A DNA stretch of 64,000 nt from Flagellimonas aurea (GTDB taxonomy: Bacteria > Bacteroidota > Bacteroidia > Flavobacteriales > Flavobacteriaceae), in contig NZ_JAFLNL010000001.1 of the NCBI RefSeq assembly GCF_017313785.1, positions 248,001 through 312,000 of the forward strand, read 5' to 3'. Below are positions 9,392-18,900 of this stretch, piece by piece. The number at the start of each line of letters is the position of its first letter. The stretch's first letter is position 1. Under the pieces are notes generated by a model. That model saw only the letters and a program-made list of their open reading frames with translations, was not told the origin of the DNA and made no database searches. The position numbers were made by a program, and so were the translations under genes.

Positions 9392-9700
9392 GTGAAGACA
9401 CTCCTGTTCCCTATGATATCATTGTTACTGATATTTGCATTATCAGTATCCCCGATTATTCCCTTGTTGGATAAAGAATCGGGCAAAACAATAGTTATTG
9501 GTGCGGCTGAAGAGGAAAAGAGCAGTGAAACGTTCACCATCAAAAAATTTGATGAAGCCGATACGTTCTATAAATATTTTTTGGATTCACATAATCAACA
9601 CTTCTCGTTAGATAGCTCTTTAGGTTATCTTGGATATATTTTCCCTTTTTCGGACTATACCGTAGAAATCTTGGACCCTCCCCCCAGAAATTTGATGTAA
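9392..9700 (+). CDS. small exported protein of unknown function upstream of SulP
   Basis: An open frame of 102 codons from GTG 9392; an ATG at 9413 would give 95 residues. It has a hydrophobic N-terminus (about 4-25) like a signal peptide or anchor, then a charged segment (EEEKSSETFTIKKFDE) and an aromatic C-terminal half ending in PPPRNLM. It lacks cysteines. I do not recognise the family. It sits 57 bp after batE and 88 bp before the SulP gene on the same strand, so it could belong to either unit. Small signal-bearing proteins ending in Pro-rich tails are common ahead of transporter genes in flavobacteria. It is probably a real gene, but the start is uncertain. Confidence 0.55.
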   Translation: MKTLLFPMISLLLIFALSVSPIIPLLDKESGKTIVIGAAEEEKSSETFTIKKFDEADTFYKYFLDSHNQHFSLDSSLGYLGYIFPFSDYTVEILDPPPRNLM

Positions 9701-9788
9701 ACTCTAAAACTTAAGTTCTAAATCAAATTTTTAACCTTCTTCTATGAAAACCTAACCAAAAAATAGAAGAGCAATCTTACACATCACC

Positions 9789-11372
9789 ATGTTCAAGTAT
9801 ATTAAAAATGACTTGCCTGCCAGTATTGTGGTCTTTTTTGTGGCACTCCCTCTATGTCTGGGAATTGCCTTGGCCAGTGGCGCACCATTGTTCTCGGGCC
9901 TTATAGCAGGTATTATCGGAGGAATAGTAGTGGGAGCATTGAGCGGTTCCCAAATCGGGGTCAGTGGTCCAGCGGCCGGACTTGCCGCAATAGTTTTAAC
10001 GGCAATCGGTACCTTGGGCGGATATCAAAACTTTTTGGTGGCCGTGGTCCTGGGCGGCATCATACAGCTCATATTTGGCTTTTTAAAAGCCGGTATCATC
10101 GCCTATTACTTTCCGTCTTCCGTCATAAAAGGAATGCTTACAGGTATAGGTATAATAATCATCTTAAAACAAATCCCCCACTTTTTTGGCTACGATGCCG
10201 ATCCTGAGGGTGACTGGGCATTTTTTCAGGTGGATGGAGAGAACACTTTTAGTGAAATCATCAACTCCATCAACTATATAAGTCCAGGGGCGACCTTAAT
10301 TGCCATAATCGGACTGGCCATACTTGTTTTATGGAGTACCGTACTGACCAAAAAATCAAAGATTTTCGAGTTGGTGCAAGGTCCGTTGGTTGCAGTGGTC
10401 CTGGGAATCGTTTATTTTTCGGTCACAAGCGACGACCCCACCTGGGGAATTTCTGCCGAGCATCTGGTAAAGGTTCCTGTTCCCGATAGCCTTGAATCTT
10501 TCTTGGGCTTTTTTAGTTTTCCCAATTTCTCGGCAATCTCCAACATGGATGTCTGGGTCACTGCGTTCACCATTGCATTGGTTGCCAGTTTGGAGACCTT
10601 GCTTTGTGTGGAAGCAACGGACAAGTTAGATCCCGAAAAGCGAACCACGCCAACAAATCGCGAGCTAATGGCGCAAGGGGTTGGCAATACACTTTCCGGC
10701 CTGATCGGCGGCCTCCCCGTTACACAAGTAATTGTACGTAGCTCCGCAAATATTCAATCCGGAGGTAAAACAAAGGCGTCCGCCATCATTCATGGTTTTT
10801 TCCTATTGGGGTCGGTAATTTTAATACCCGCGCTACTTAATATGATACCATTGTCCGTTTTGGCGGCAATCCTATTTGTAGTGGGCTATAAACTTGCAAA
10901 ACCAAGCCTTTTCAAGACAATGTACCAAGCAGGATGGAAACAATTTGTCCCTTTTGTGGTAACAGTGGTAGGAATCGTTTTTACCGATCTTTTGGTCGGA
11001 ATTAGTTTGGGGCTAGGTGTAGGTATCGTTGTGGTTTTGATAAAAAGTTATCAAAACTCCCACTTTTTACATATTGAGGACAGTGGCAACGGGTCCCATA
11101 AAATAAAGATGACCTTGGCGGAAGAAGTCACCTTTTTTAACAAAGGTGCCATTTTGAAAGAATTGGACAGTATTCCAGAAAATTCTTATCTAACTTTGGA
11201 TGTTAGAAAAACACGTTATCTTGACAATGATATCATAGAAATTCTAGAAGATTTTTCAAGCAAGGCAAAGAATAGAAACATTGATATTAAAATTATTTCG
11301 GAAAGAGGTGAAATCGAAAACCCTGAAAGCTATATCGAGTTTTTTAATCTAAGGCCGAAAAAAACAGCATAA
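9789..11372 (+). CDS. SulP-family anion transporter with STAS domain
   Basis: A 527-residue integral membrane protein. The N-terminal membrane domain (about residues 1-420) starts with the SulP signature (KNDLPASIVVFFVALPLCLG, then GIALASGAPLFSG). A C-terminal STAS domain of about 90 residues follows (TLDVRKTRYLDNDIIEILED). SulP proteins move sulfate, bicarbonate or other anions across the inner membrane. A beta-carbonic anhydrase gene starts 10 bp after the stop, which makes bicarbonate the best substrate guess: such SulP-carbonic anhydrase pairs are widespread, and BicA is a SulP bicarbonate carrier. That assignment is inference from context; sulfate cannot be excluded. Confidence 0.93.
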   Translation: MFKYIKNDLPASIVVFFVALPLCLGIALASGAPLFSGLIAGIIGGIVVGALSGSQIGVSGPAAGLAAIVLTAIGTLGGYQNFLVAVVLGGIIQLIFGFLKAGIIAYYFPSSVIKGMLTGIGIIIILKQIPHFFGYDADPEGDWAFFQVDGENTFSEIINSINYISPGATLIAIIGLAILVLWSTVLTKKSKIFELVQGPLVAVVLGIVYFSVTSDDPTWGISAEHLVKVPVPDSLESFLGFFSFPNFSAISNMDVWVTAFTIALVASLETLLCVEATDKLDPEKRTTPTNRELMAQGVGNTLSGLIGGLPVTQVIVRSSANIQSGGKTKASAIIHGFFLLGSVILIPALLNMIPLSVLAAILFVVGYKLAKPSLFKTMYQAGWKQFVPFVVTVVGIVFTDLLVGISLGLGVGIVVVLIKSYQNSHFLHIEDSGNGSHKIKMTLAEEVTFFNKGAILKELDSIPENSYLTLDVRKTRYLDNDIIEILEDFSSKAKNRNIDIKIISERGEIENPESYIEFFNLRPKKTA

Positions 11373-11382
11373 AAAAATAGAA

Positions 11383-12009
11383 ATGAAAGCACATACGAAA
11401 GAAACACAAGCGACCATGTCGCCCAAAAAAGCCATTCAGTTTTTGAAGGAGGGCAATGAGCGTTTCCAACAAAATTTAAAGGCGAACAGGAATCTTTTGG
11501 AACAGGTAAACGATACCAAGGACGGCCAGTTTCCTTTTGCTACCATATTAAGCTGTATCGATTCAAGGGTATCTGCGGAATTGGTTTTTGACCAAGGATT
11601 GGGAGATATCTTCAGCGTTAGGATCGCGGGAAACTTTATCAACCAAGACATCTTGGGAAGTATGGAGTTTGGCTGCAAACTGGCGGGAACAAAAGCCATT
11701 GTGGTACTGGGACATACTAGTTGCGGTGCTGTAAAAGGCGCCTGCGACCATGCTAGAATGGGCAATTTAACCAGTTTGATCAATAAAATCGAACCAGCAG
11801 TTTATGCAGTAAAGGAGCCAAAAGATGAATCCCTCAGGAACTCACAAAACCTAGAGTTTGTGGATGCCGTAGCCATGAAAAATGTGGAGATGGCCCTGGA
11901 AAACATCAGGAACCAAAGTGTTATACTTAAAGAGATGGAAGAGAAAGGTGAAATCGCCATTGTAGGTGCCATGTACGACATCTCGGACGGTAAGGTTACT
12001 TTTCTTTAA
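11383..12009 (+). CDS. beta-class carbonic anhydrase
   Basis: A 208-residue cytoplasmic enzyme that interconverts CO2 and bicarbonate. The zinc site is complete: Cys58, Asp60 and Arg62 in SCIDSR, and His111 with Cys114 in HTSCGA. Length and layout match beta-class enzymes of the clade B type. A Met at residue 12 could be an alternative start, but the first ATG lies 10 bp after the SulP stop and fits a two-gene operon. The likely role is to hydrate or trap inorganic carbon that enters through the SulP protein, supplying carboxylases or pH balance. A strong terminator follows at 12033-12053. Confidence 0.95.
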   Translation: MKAHTKETQATMSPKKAIQFLKEGNERFQQNLKANRNLLEQVNDTKDGQFPFATILSCIDSRVSAELVFDQGLGDIFSVRIAGNFINQDILGSMEFGCKLAGTKAIVVLGHTSCGAVKGACDHARMGNLTSLINKIEPAVYAVKEPKDESLRNSQNLEFVDAVAMKNVEMALENIRNQSVILKEMEEKGEIAIVGAMYDISDGKVTFL

Positions 12010-12032
12010 AAAAAAAATATACTCATTATAAG

Positions 12033-12053
12033 AGCCGATGGTTCCCATCGGCT
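12033..12053 (+). terminator. intrinsic terminator after the SulP-carbonic anhydrase genes
   Basis: A 9-bp perfect stem, AGCCGATGG (12033-12041) with CCATCGGCT (12045-12053), closes a 3-nt loop and is followed by a T-rich run. It lies 23 bp after the carbonic anhydrase stop. Confidence 0.88.
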
Positions 12054-12127
12054 TTATTTTTTTATTCCCGTTATTTGGAGATACCGTCCGCATTGCAGTA
12101 TTTTACCCCTTTCCTTTTTGATACAAC

Positions 12128-12820
12128 ATGATTCCAATAAAATTTCCAAATGATTCCGGGCCCATTTATTTGGAAACCTTGGAAGGAAGACTTCCCGTAG
12201 AACCATTCAATACCTTTAGCAACTTAATCTTTTTGGCTTTGATCATTTATTGGGGAGTAAAGGTGTATAGAAACCCAAGAGAGCATCGTTTTTTGGCATG
12301 GGTTCTTCCTGTCATCGGAATTAGTTTTGTTGGAGGGACCATTTATCATGCAACACGCAGTCATGAGTTTTGGCTTCGTTTGGATTGGATGCCCATAATG
12401 TTCCTTTGTGGTGCACTGGTTATCTATTTTATCTTCAAGCTCGTGAATTCTTGGTGGCAACGGCTGGTTTGGATCATCGTCTTGCTCGGAGCTTCTTTTT
12501 TATTACGGATTCTTCCCCTGCCATCTGGGGCAAGAATTTCTTTGGGTTACATCATTACCGCAGCTACTATATTGATTCCCATCATCTGGTATTTGATCAA
12601 AACCAAAGGGAAAAATTTGGGCTTGGTCGTAATCGCCTTCCTCATTTTTGGGGTTGCGATTTTCTTTCGGAGCATCGATCTCCATCAAAACTTCTTTCTT
12701 ATGGGGACCCATTGGCTTTGGCATCTTTTGGGTGGTATTGCAGTTCATTTTTTAATTACCTACATATTCAAGGACAATTTGCTAAATTTGTCCGCCAATA
12801 GCCAAAGTAGTCATGATTGA
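12128..12820 (+). CDS. CREST-superfamily membrane protein, ceramidase-like
   Basis: A 230-residue protein with about seven membrane helices. It has the ceramidase/CREST pattern: EPFNTFSN at residues 25-32, GTIYHATRSHEFW with His74 and a downstream Asp86, and a C-terminal THWLWHLLGG with His195 and His199. The three histidines would bind zinc as in alkaline ceramidases, which cleave the amide bond of ceramides. Bacteroidota make sphingolipids or related amide-linked sulfonolipids and aminolipids, so such a hydrolase is plausible; the true substrate is unknown. The 3' end overlaps pheS by 8 bp. The family assignment rests on motif spacing, not on a search; the serine usually four residues before the first His is replaced here by Gly70. 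Confidence 0.72.
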   Translation: MIPIKFPNDSGPIYLETLEGRLPVEPFNTFSNLIFLALIIYWGVKVYRNPREHRFLAWVLPVIGISFVGGTIYHATRSHEFWLRLDWMPIMFLCGALVIYFIFKLVNSWWQRLVWIIVLLGASFLLRILPLPSGARISLGYIITAATILIPIIWYLIKTKGKNLGLVVIAFLIFGVAIFFRSIDLHQNFFLMGTHWLWHLLGGIAVHFLITYIFKDNLLNLSANSQSSHD

Positions 12821-13832
12821 TACCATAAAGGAACATATTGCCGAAGTTGAAAAATTCACTTCGACATCCAAAGAAGAAATAGAGGCTTTCCGAATCAAAT
12901 ATTTGGGAAAAAAAGGTCTATTGAACGGTTTCTTTGCCGAATTCAAAAATGTTCCCAATGAACAGAAAAAAGAATTTGGACAAGTGGTCAATCAATTAAA
13001 AAATACAGCCACTGAAAAGGTGAACGCCTTAAAGGATGCTCTGGAAAATCAGGCCGAAACTGTTGGTAAATATGGCGACCTTACCCGCCCCGGCGAACCT
13101 GTTGAAATAGGAGCACGTCATCCCATCAGCATTGTAAAGAACCAAATCATCGATATTTTCTCCAGAATTGGCTTCAATGTTTCCGAAGGACCAGAGGTAG
13201 AGGATGACTGGCACAATTTTACTGCTTTGAATTTGCCCGAATATCATCCTGCAAGGGATATGCAGGATACCTTTTTTATTCAAACGGACCCGGATATATT
13301 ATTGCGCACCCATACCTCATCTGTGCAGGTACGATATATGGAGGCCAATAAACCGCCCATTAGGACGATTTCTCCTGGACGTGTGTATAGGAACGAGGCT
13401 ATTTCCGCCCGCTCGCATTGCTTTTTCCATCAGGTTGAAGGTCTGTACGTGGACAAGAACGTATCGTTTGCGGATTTGAAGCAGACCTTGCAATATTTCA
13501 CATCCGAAATGTTCGGGAAGTCCAAAATCAGGTTACGCCCATCCTATTTCCCATTTACGGAACCCAGTGCCGAAGTTGACGTCTATTGGGGGCTTGAAAC
13601 TGAAACGGATTACCGTATGACCAAGGGTACCGGTTGGCTGGAAATTATGGGCTGTGGCATGGTAGACCCCAACGTACTTAAAAATTGTGGGATAGACCCA
13701 GAGGTATATTCCGGGTTTGCCTTTGGTATGGGGATAGACCGTATTGCGTTGCTATTGCACCAAATTTCCGATATACGATTGCTCAGCGAAAATGATGTCC
13801 GCTTTTTGGAGCAGTTCAAAAGCGCACTGTAA
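12813..13832 (+). CDS. pheS: phenylalanine-tRNA ligase alpha subunit
   Basis: A 339-residue cytoplasmic enzyme of the usual length that charges tRNA-Phe as an alpha2-beta2 tetramer with PheT. The N-terminal coiled coil (1-90) precedes the class II catalytic core. Motif 2 is the VYRNEAISARSHCFFHQVEG stretch, and motif 3 is GFAFGMGIDRIALLL near the C-terminus. The start ATG lies inside the 3' end of the ceramidase-like gene (8-bp overlap). pheT is not next to it, which is common in Bacteroidota. Nothing in the leader suggests tRNA-dependent attenuation. Confidence 0.97.
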   Translation: MIDTIKEHIAEVEKFTSTSKEEIEAFRIKYLGKKGLLNGFFAEFKNVPNEQKKEFGQVVNQLKNTATEKVNALKDALENQAETVGKYGDLTRPGEPVEIGARHPISIVKNQIIDIFSRIGFNVSEGPEVEDDWHNFTALNLPEYHPARDMQDTFFIQTDPDILLRTHTSSVQVRYMEANKPPIRTISPGRVYRNEAISARSHCFFHQVEGLYVDKNVSFADLKQTLQYFTSEMFGKSKIRLRPSYFPFTEPSAEVDVYWGLETETDYRMTKGTGWLEIMGCGMVDPNVLKNCGIDPEVYSGFAFGMGIDRIALLLHQISDIRLLSENDVRFLEQFKSAL

Positions 13833-13841
13833 ACCCAGGTC

Positions 13842-14240
13842 ATGAAAAAGGATATTGAATTTCCTGTAGCCAAGGATGTCCACGTTGTGGTAATCCGGGA
13901 GTGGAACGATGAATTTCTATCCAAAGAATGGAACGCATATCTGATCAATAATCGTTCGGACACCATAGAAATGACCATTGTAGTTTCCAAAGGTTTTGAT
14001 GGGGATAAAAAAACATCCACCATGCGTCACGGTATTGGGGTTGTGGAAGCAAAGTCCTTCAAAAAAATTGAGTTTCTACAAGAAGAGGTGCTAGCCCTCA
14101 ACAATGAATTCTTTGTCTCCTTTTTTGCTGAGAACAAACTCTTTGAAAAAAGGTTCCTGTTTCCCAAAAATACCATAACGGAAAACAGTCTTACCACCAT
14201 TCCCATTATAGAAAAAGACGGGGTTCTTCCTAAAGATTGA
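13842..14240 (+). CDS. conserved-looking hypothetical protein downstream of pheS
   Basis: A 132-residue soluble protein, 9 bp after pheS, with no signal peptide or membrane helix. It begins with a KDVHVVVIREWNDEFLSKEW stretch and looks like a single alpha/beta domain with alternating hydrophobic strands. I do not recognise a named family. A protein of this size often follows pheS in flavobacteria and is annotated as hypothetical. Codon usage is like that of its neighbours, and the tight spacing supports cotranscription with pheS. No catalytic motif or metal site stands out. Confidence 0.8.
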   Translation: MKKDIEFPVAKDVHVVVIREWNDEFLSKEWNAYLINNRSDTIEMTIVVSKGFDGDKKTSTMRHGIGVVEAKSFKKIEFLQEEVLALNNEFFVSFFAENKLFEKRFLFPKNTITENSLTTIPIIEKDGVLPKD

Positions 14241-14291
14241 TCCACCAATTAAAATGGCATTTTACTTTTAACAAACATTTAAGCTTAGTTA

Positions 14292-14309
14292 GTTCGGTTG
14301 GTTCCGAAC
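14292..14309. promoter_or_regulatory. candidate operator palindrome upstream of the GbsR-type regulator
   Basis: GTTCGG (14292-14297) and its inverse CCGAAC (14304-14309) are separated by 6 bp, and the repeat lies just upstream of the TACATTTG box, where the -33 region should be. This is where an autorepressor would bind. The link to the regulator is inference. Confidence 0.5.
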
Positions 14310-14315
14310 CAATCG

Positions 14316-14323
14316 TACATTTG
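14316..14323 (+). promoter_or_regulatory. flavobacterial -7 box for the efflux operon
   Basis: TACATTTG fits the Bacteroidota -7 consensus TAnnTTTG exactly. It is 19 nt ahead of the ATG at 14343, so the transcript would have a leader of about a dozen nucleotides. Confidence 0.65.
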
Positions 14324-14342
14324 CACCTTCAAAATCCACTTT

Positions 14343-14822
14343 ATGGAAAAATCGAGGGAAGAAATTGTAGAAACAGTAGGTCTCCATTTGGAAGAGGAGC
14401 ATAATCTACCTCCCTTGGCCGCTCGAATTTATGCTGTCTTAATTTTAACCGATAAGGACGGTCTTACATTTGATAGTTGTTTGGATAGGCTCAATGCCAG
14501 TAAGAGTTCTATATCAACTTCACTCAATCTATTGGTGAACATGGGCCTTGTCACCTATTTCACCAAGTCCGGAGATCGAAAGAGATATTTTAAAACTGCG
14601 AAGAAGAAAACTTTCTTTTTATCCAAACTCCAGGAAAACTTAAAGCGTATTGAACGTGAGAAGCACATTATCACTTTGGTAATGGGTTATCACGAACAAT
14701 ACTGTCCTAAAAAATTTGAGGAAGGGCAAGTTCGCACCAGGGTATATCTGGATTATGTGAACGAAACCGAAAAAACCTTAAAAAAATCGATCAAGAAACT
14801 CGAATCAATTTTAAATGAGTAA
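14343..14822 (+). CDS. GbsR/MarR-family transcriptional regulator
   Basis: A 159-residue DNA-binding protein. Residues about 20-85 form a winged helix (LPPLAARIYAVLILTDKDGL, then SSISTSLNLLVNMGLV and the wing TKSGDRKRYFKT), followed by a helical dimerisation tail. The start is ATG 14343; the frame is open further up to a TTG at 14298, but that would put the operator and -7 box inside the gene. It is the first gene of a unit with the RND pump genes, which start 40 bp after its stop. GbsR/MarR proteins in this position usually repress their own pump operon and release on binding a toxic compound. The ligand is unknown. Confidence 0.88.
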   Translation: MEKSREEIVETVGLHLEEEHNLPPLAARIYAVLILTDKDGLTFDSCLDRLNASKSSISTSLNLLVNMGLVTYFTKSGDRKRYFKTAKKKTFFLSKLQENLKRIEREKHIITLVMGYHEQYCPKKFEEGQVRTRVYLDYVNETEKTLKKSIKKLESILNE

Positions 14823-14862
14823 TCACTCCAACAACCAAAAAAATAGCAAAGTAATTTCGTAC

Positions 14863-15939
14863 ATGAAAACAATCAAATCAATCTTAGCATCATCAAGTGT
14901 ACTTTTATTCATAGCCTGTGGGGGTAAAGATCAACAACAAGCCCCTGCACAGCAAGCGCCGTCGCTAAAAGTAAGCACTTTGGAAAAGCAGGACATAACG
15001 CTTTTCGATTCATACTCCACCAACATTCAAGGTGTCCAAAACGTTGAGATCTGGCCAAAGGTCTCTGGTTTTGTACAGCATATTTATGTGGAGGAAGGCC
15101 AAAAAGTAACCAAGGGCCAGTTATTGTTCAAACTGGAGACACAAACCTTGTCACAAGACGCTGAAGCGGCGAAGGCCGCCGTCAACGTTGCACAAGTAGA
15201 AGTGGACAAATTGGTTCCATTGGTAGAGAAAAACATTATTAGTGAAGTACAACTGGAAACGGCAAAGGCACAATTGCAACAAGCAAAGAGCAATTATAGC
15301 AGTATTGCCGCAAACATTGGCTATTCCAATATAGTCAGCCCTGTAAACGGTTATATTGGCGAAATACCTTATAAAGTAGGTGCATTGGTAAGCAGTACCA
15401 TGGGCACACCTTTAACCGTAGTATCCGATATCAGTGGTATACGTGCCTATTTCTCCATGAACGAGAAACAGCTCCTTAAGATGAAGAGCCAAATGACGGG
15501 TGATGGATCTGCCGCTTCATCGGAGCACACTCCAGAAGTTGAATTGGAGATGATCAATGGCGAGACATACCCTCAAAAAGGGAAGATCGCGATGGTGAAC
15601 AACATTATCAACCCAACTACCGGAAGCGTAACATTGAGGGCCGATTTTGATAACCCGAACCTTTTGTTGAGTTCAGGTAGTACTGGCACTATTAAAGTTC
15701 CGTCCACTTATGAAGATGTATTTGTTATCCCTCAATTTGCCACCGTTGACTTGCAGGGTACCAAAATGGTTTATGTATTGAACGAAGACAACATGGTAAA
15801 AACGGTTCCATTGACCATTACGGCCCAGACCAACAAAGAGTTTATTGTAAAAGACGGGTTGGAAAATGGAAGCACCATCGTTACCGAAGGCGTATCCAAA
15901 CTTAAAGATGGTCAGACCATCAATCCAGTAAAACAATAA
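14863..15939 (+). CDS. RND efflux periplasmic adaptor lipoprotein
   Basis: A 358-residue membrane fusion protein (AcrA type). The start is ATG 14863, not the upstream ATG 14815, because only then does the signal peptide sit at the N-terminus: it ends in the lipobox FIAC with Cys19. The order after that is beta-barrel strand, lipoyl half (VWPKVSGFVQHIYVEEGQKV in spirit: read here as IWPKVSGFVQHIYVEEGQKV), coiled-coil hairpin (about 85-140), second lipoyl half and C-terminal barrel domains. It bridges the inner-membrane pump and the outer-membrane channel encoded next. The 40-bp gap to the regulator and 30-bp gap to the pump gene support one operon. Confidence 0.94.
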   Translation: MKTIKSILASSSVLLFIACGGKDQQQAPAQQAPSLKVSTLEKQDITLFDSYSTNIQGVQNVEIWPKVSGFVQHIYVEEGQKVTKGQLLFKLETQTLSQDAEAAKAAVNVAQVEVDKLVPLVEKNIISEVQLETAKAQLQQAKSNYSSIAANIGYSNIVSPVNGYIGEIPYKVGALVSSTMGTPLTVVSDISGIRAYFSMNEKQLLKMKSQMTGDGSAASSEHTPEVELEMINGETYPQKGKIAMVNNIINPTTGSVTLRADFDNPNLLLSSGSTGTIKVPSTYEDVFVIPQFATVDLQGTKMVYVLNEDNMVKTVPLTITAQTNKEFIVKDGLENGSTIVTEGVSKLKDGQTINPVKQ

Positions 15940-15969
15940 TTACCATCAATCCCATAGAACAAAGCATTT

Positions 15970-18900
15970 ATGTTCCAAAAATTTATAGATAGACCCGTAC
16001 TCTCCACGGTAATATCCGTTATCATAGTGATATTGGGTATCCTTGGTCTTACTACATTGCCCGTAGAACAATATCCGGAGATTGCTCCGCCGACCGTTCA
16101 GGTTACCGCCAACTATACCGGTGCGAACGCCGAAACAGTACTTAAGAGTGTGGTAATCCCTCTGGAAGAACAAATAAATGGTGTGGAGGGCATGACCTAC
16201 ATGACCTCATCCGCCAGTAACGACGGTGCTGCCAACATCAGTGTGTTCTTTGAACTTGGTGTTGACCCCGATATTGCCGCGGTAAACGTTCAGAACCGTG
16301 TGGCCAGGGCGAATAGCCTATTGCCGCAAGAAGTGATCAATACCGGTGTTACCACCCAAAAAGCACAGAACAGTGCCTTGTTGTTCTTCTCTATTTTTTC
16401 CGAAAATGAGGACTACGACGCAACTTTTGTTGAGAACTACGCCAAGATCAACTTGGTCCCCCAATTGCAAAGGATCAAAGGTGTAGGTAACGTTAACGTA
16501 TTCGGTTCCAAGGATTATTCCATGCGTATCTGGATTTCTCCAGATAAAATGGCCGCCTACAACTTGGTTCCGGCTGATATCCAAGCTGCTTTAAGGGAAC
16601 AAAACACTGAAGCTGCTACAGGGAAAATCGGGGAAAATGCCGATGGTATTTTCGAATACGTGATGAAGTACAAAGGACGATTGTCCGATGTCGCCGAGTA
16701 TGAGAACATAATTCTTAGGACCACGGATGACGGCGGGTTCCTTCGTTTAAAGGATGTTGCCGAAATTGAGCTGGGCGCATTGAGCTATGTTAGAAAAAAC
16801 TCTGGTATGGGGAACCCCGGTGTTGCCGTGGGGGTTTACCAAACCTCTGGTTCCAATGCAAAAGAGATCATTGACGAGATCGAGAACATCCTCGAAACAT
16901 CCAAAGCGGATTTTCCGAAGGGGATGGATTATGTAATCCCTTTTAACTCCAAGGATTTCTTGGATGCATCGATAGATCACGTGGTCCAAACCTTGATAGA
17001 GGCCTTTATTCTTGTATTTATTGTGGTATTCCTGTTCCTCCAAGACTTTAGGTCCACATTGATTCCGGCCATCGCGGTTCCCGTGGCGATTGTGGGTACG
17101 TTCTTCTTCCTGCAATTGTTCGGATATTCCATCAACATGCTTACCCTTTTCGCCATGATCTTGGCAATCGGTATTGTGGTGGATGACGCCATTGTTGTAG
17201 TGGAAGCGGTACACGCCAAACTGGAAGAAGGAGCCGATTCGGCCAAAACGGCGACCAAAAGTGCCATGAGTGAGATTTCAGGCGCCATTATCTCCATTAC
17301 GTTGGTAATGTCGGCGGTATTTATCCCCGTGTCCTTTATACAGGGTTCGTCGGGCGTATTCTACCAACAGTTCGGTATCACCTTGGCCGTGGCCATCTTG
17401 ATCTCGGCTATCAACGCCTTGACCTTGAGCCCGGCATTGGCAGCGTTGTTCTTAAAGCCACATAACCACGAAAAAGGTAAAAAATCCAATTTATTGAACA
17501 GATTTTTTAGGGCCTTCAACGTTGGGTTCACCACAATGACCAATAAATACACCAATTCCATAGGTACATTGGTGAAGCGAAAATGGATTACACTAGCGCT
17601 CTTGGTGGGCTTTAGTATTTTGGCCATCTTTTTATTCCGATCAACTCCATCAGGTTTCGTGCCCGATGAAGACCGTGGAATGATCTTTGCCAATGTGAGC
17701 ATGCCTCCGGGAACAACGATAGAAAAGACAGAGGAAACAATCATGAAACTGGATTCCATTTATGAATCCATGGACGTGATCGATGCACGGATGAGCGTTG
17801 CAGGTTTCAGTTTGTTGAACCGTGTTAGTGCCGGTTCCTACGCGTTCTCCATTATGAAGTTGAAAGATTGGAGCGAAAGGGGTGCAGATTCACTATCGGT
17901 AAACGCCACCATGCAACGTTTGTATGCTACTACGGCAGGTTTCAATGATGCTCAAATCATCTATTTTACACCTCCCAGTATACAAGGTTTCGGTACAAGT
18001 TCCGGATTCGAGGTACAGCTCCAAAGCAAGACCGGAGAGGATTGGAACTCCATCAATGATGTAAAAAATCAATTTCTGGGGGCCCTTAACGCAAGGCCAG
18101 AGGTGCAATATGCGATATCCCAGTTCGACCCAGGTTTCCCTCAGTTCGATTTGGACATCGATATGGAAAAAGTGAAAATGGCAGGGCTTACCGCGACCGA
18201 TATTTTCAATGCGCTCCAAGGCTATTTTGGTGGTATCTACGCTACAGATTTTAACAGGTTTGGTAAACAATATCGTGTAATGATACAGGCCAAACCGGAA
18301 GATAGAGCCAATGAAAATTCGTTGAACCACATTTTTGTGAGAAACGGTGATGGCGAATCCGTGGCCGTAAGCCAGTTCGTAGACCTGAAAAAAATATATG
18401 GCCCGGAAGTGGTACAGCGATTCAACTTATTGAGTTCTGTAAGCATTACCGGTGTTCCCAACCCAGGATATAGTACTGGTGATGCCATTACAGCGATTGA
18501 AGAAGTAGCTGCAGAGGTATTGCCGAATTCATACACCTACGATTATTCCGGATTGACAAGGGAAGAGAGCAACGCCGGTGCACAAACCATTATCATTTTT
18601 ATCTTGAGTTTGGTATTTGTTTACTTCCTATTAAGCGCGCAGTATGAAAGTTACATTTTGCCATTTTCGATATTGTTATCGTTGCCATTTGGTATAGCAG
18701 GAGCCATTCTTTTCATCAATCTGGCCGGGCTACAGAACAATATCTACTTCCAGATCGCATTGATCATGTTGATAGGTCTGTTGGCCAAAAACGCAATTTT
18801 GATCGTGGAATTTGCACTTCAGCGTAGAAAGGCCGGACTATCCCTGTTCGATGCCGCCGCCGATGGTGCACGAGCAAGGCTCCGTCCTATTTTGATGACT

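Noticed and set aside
9739..9770. CTTCTAT/ATAGAAG inverted repeat ahead of the SulP gene as an operator
   Set aside because: Arms of 7 AT-rich bases with a long spacer are expected by chance.
14298..14342. N-terminal extension of the GbsR-type regulator from TTG 14298
   Set aside because: It would make the operator and the -7 box part of the gene; ATG 14343 fits the family start.
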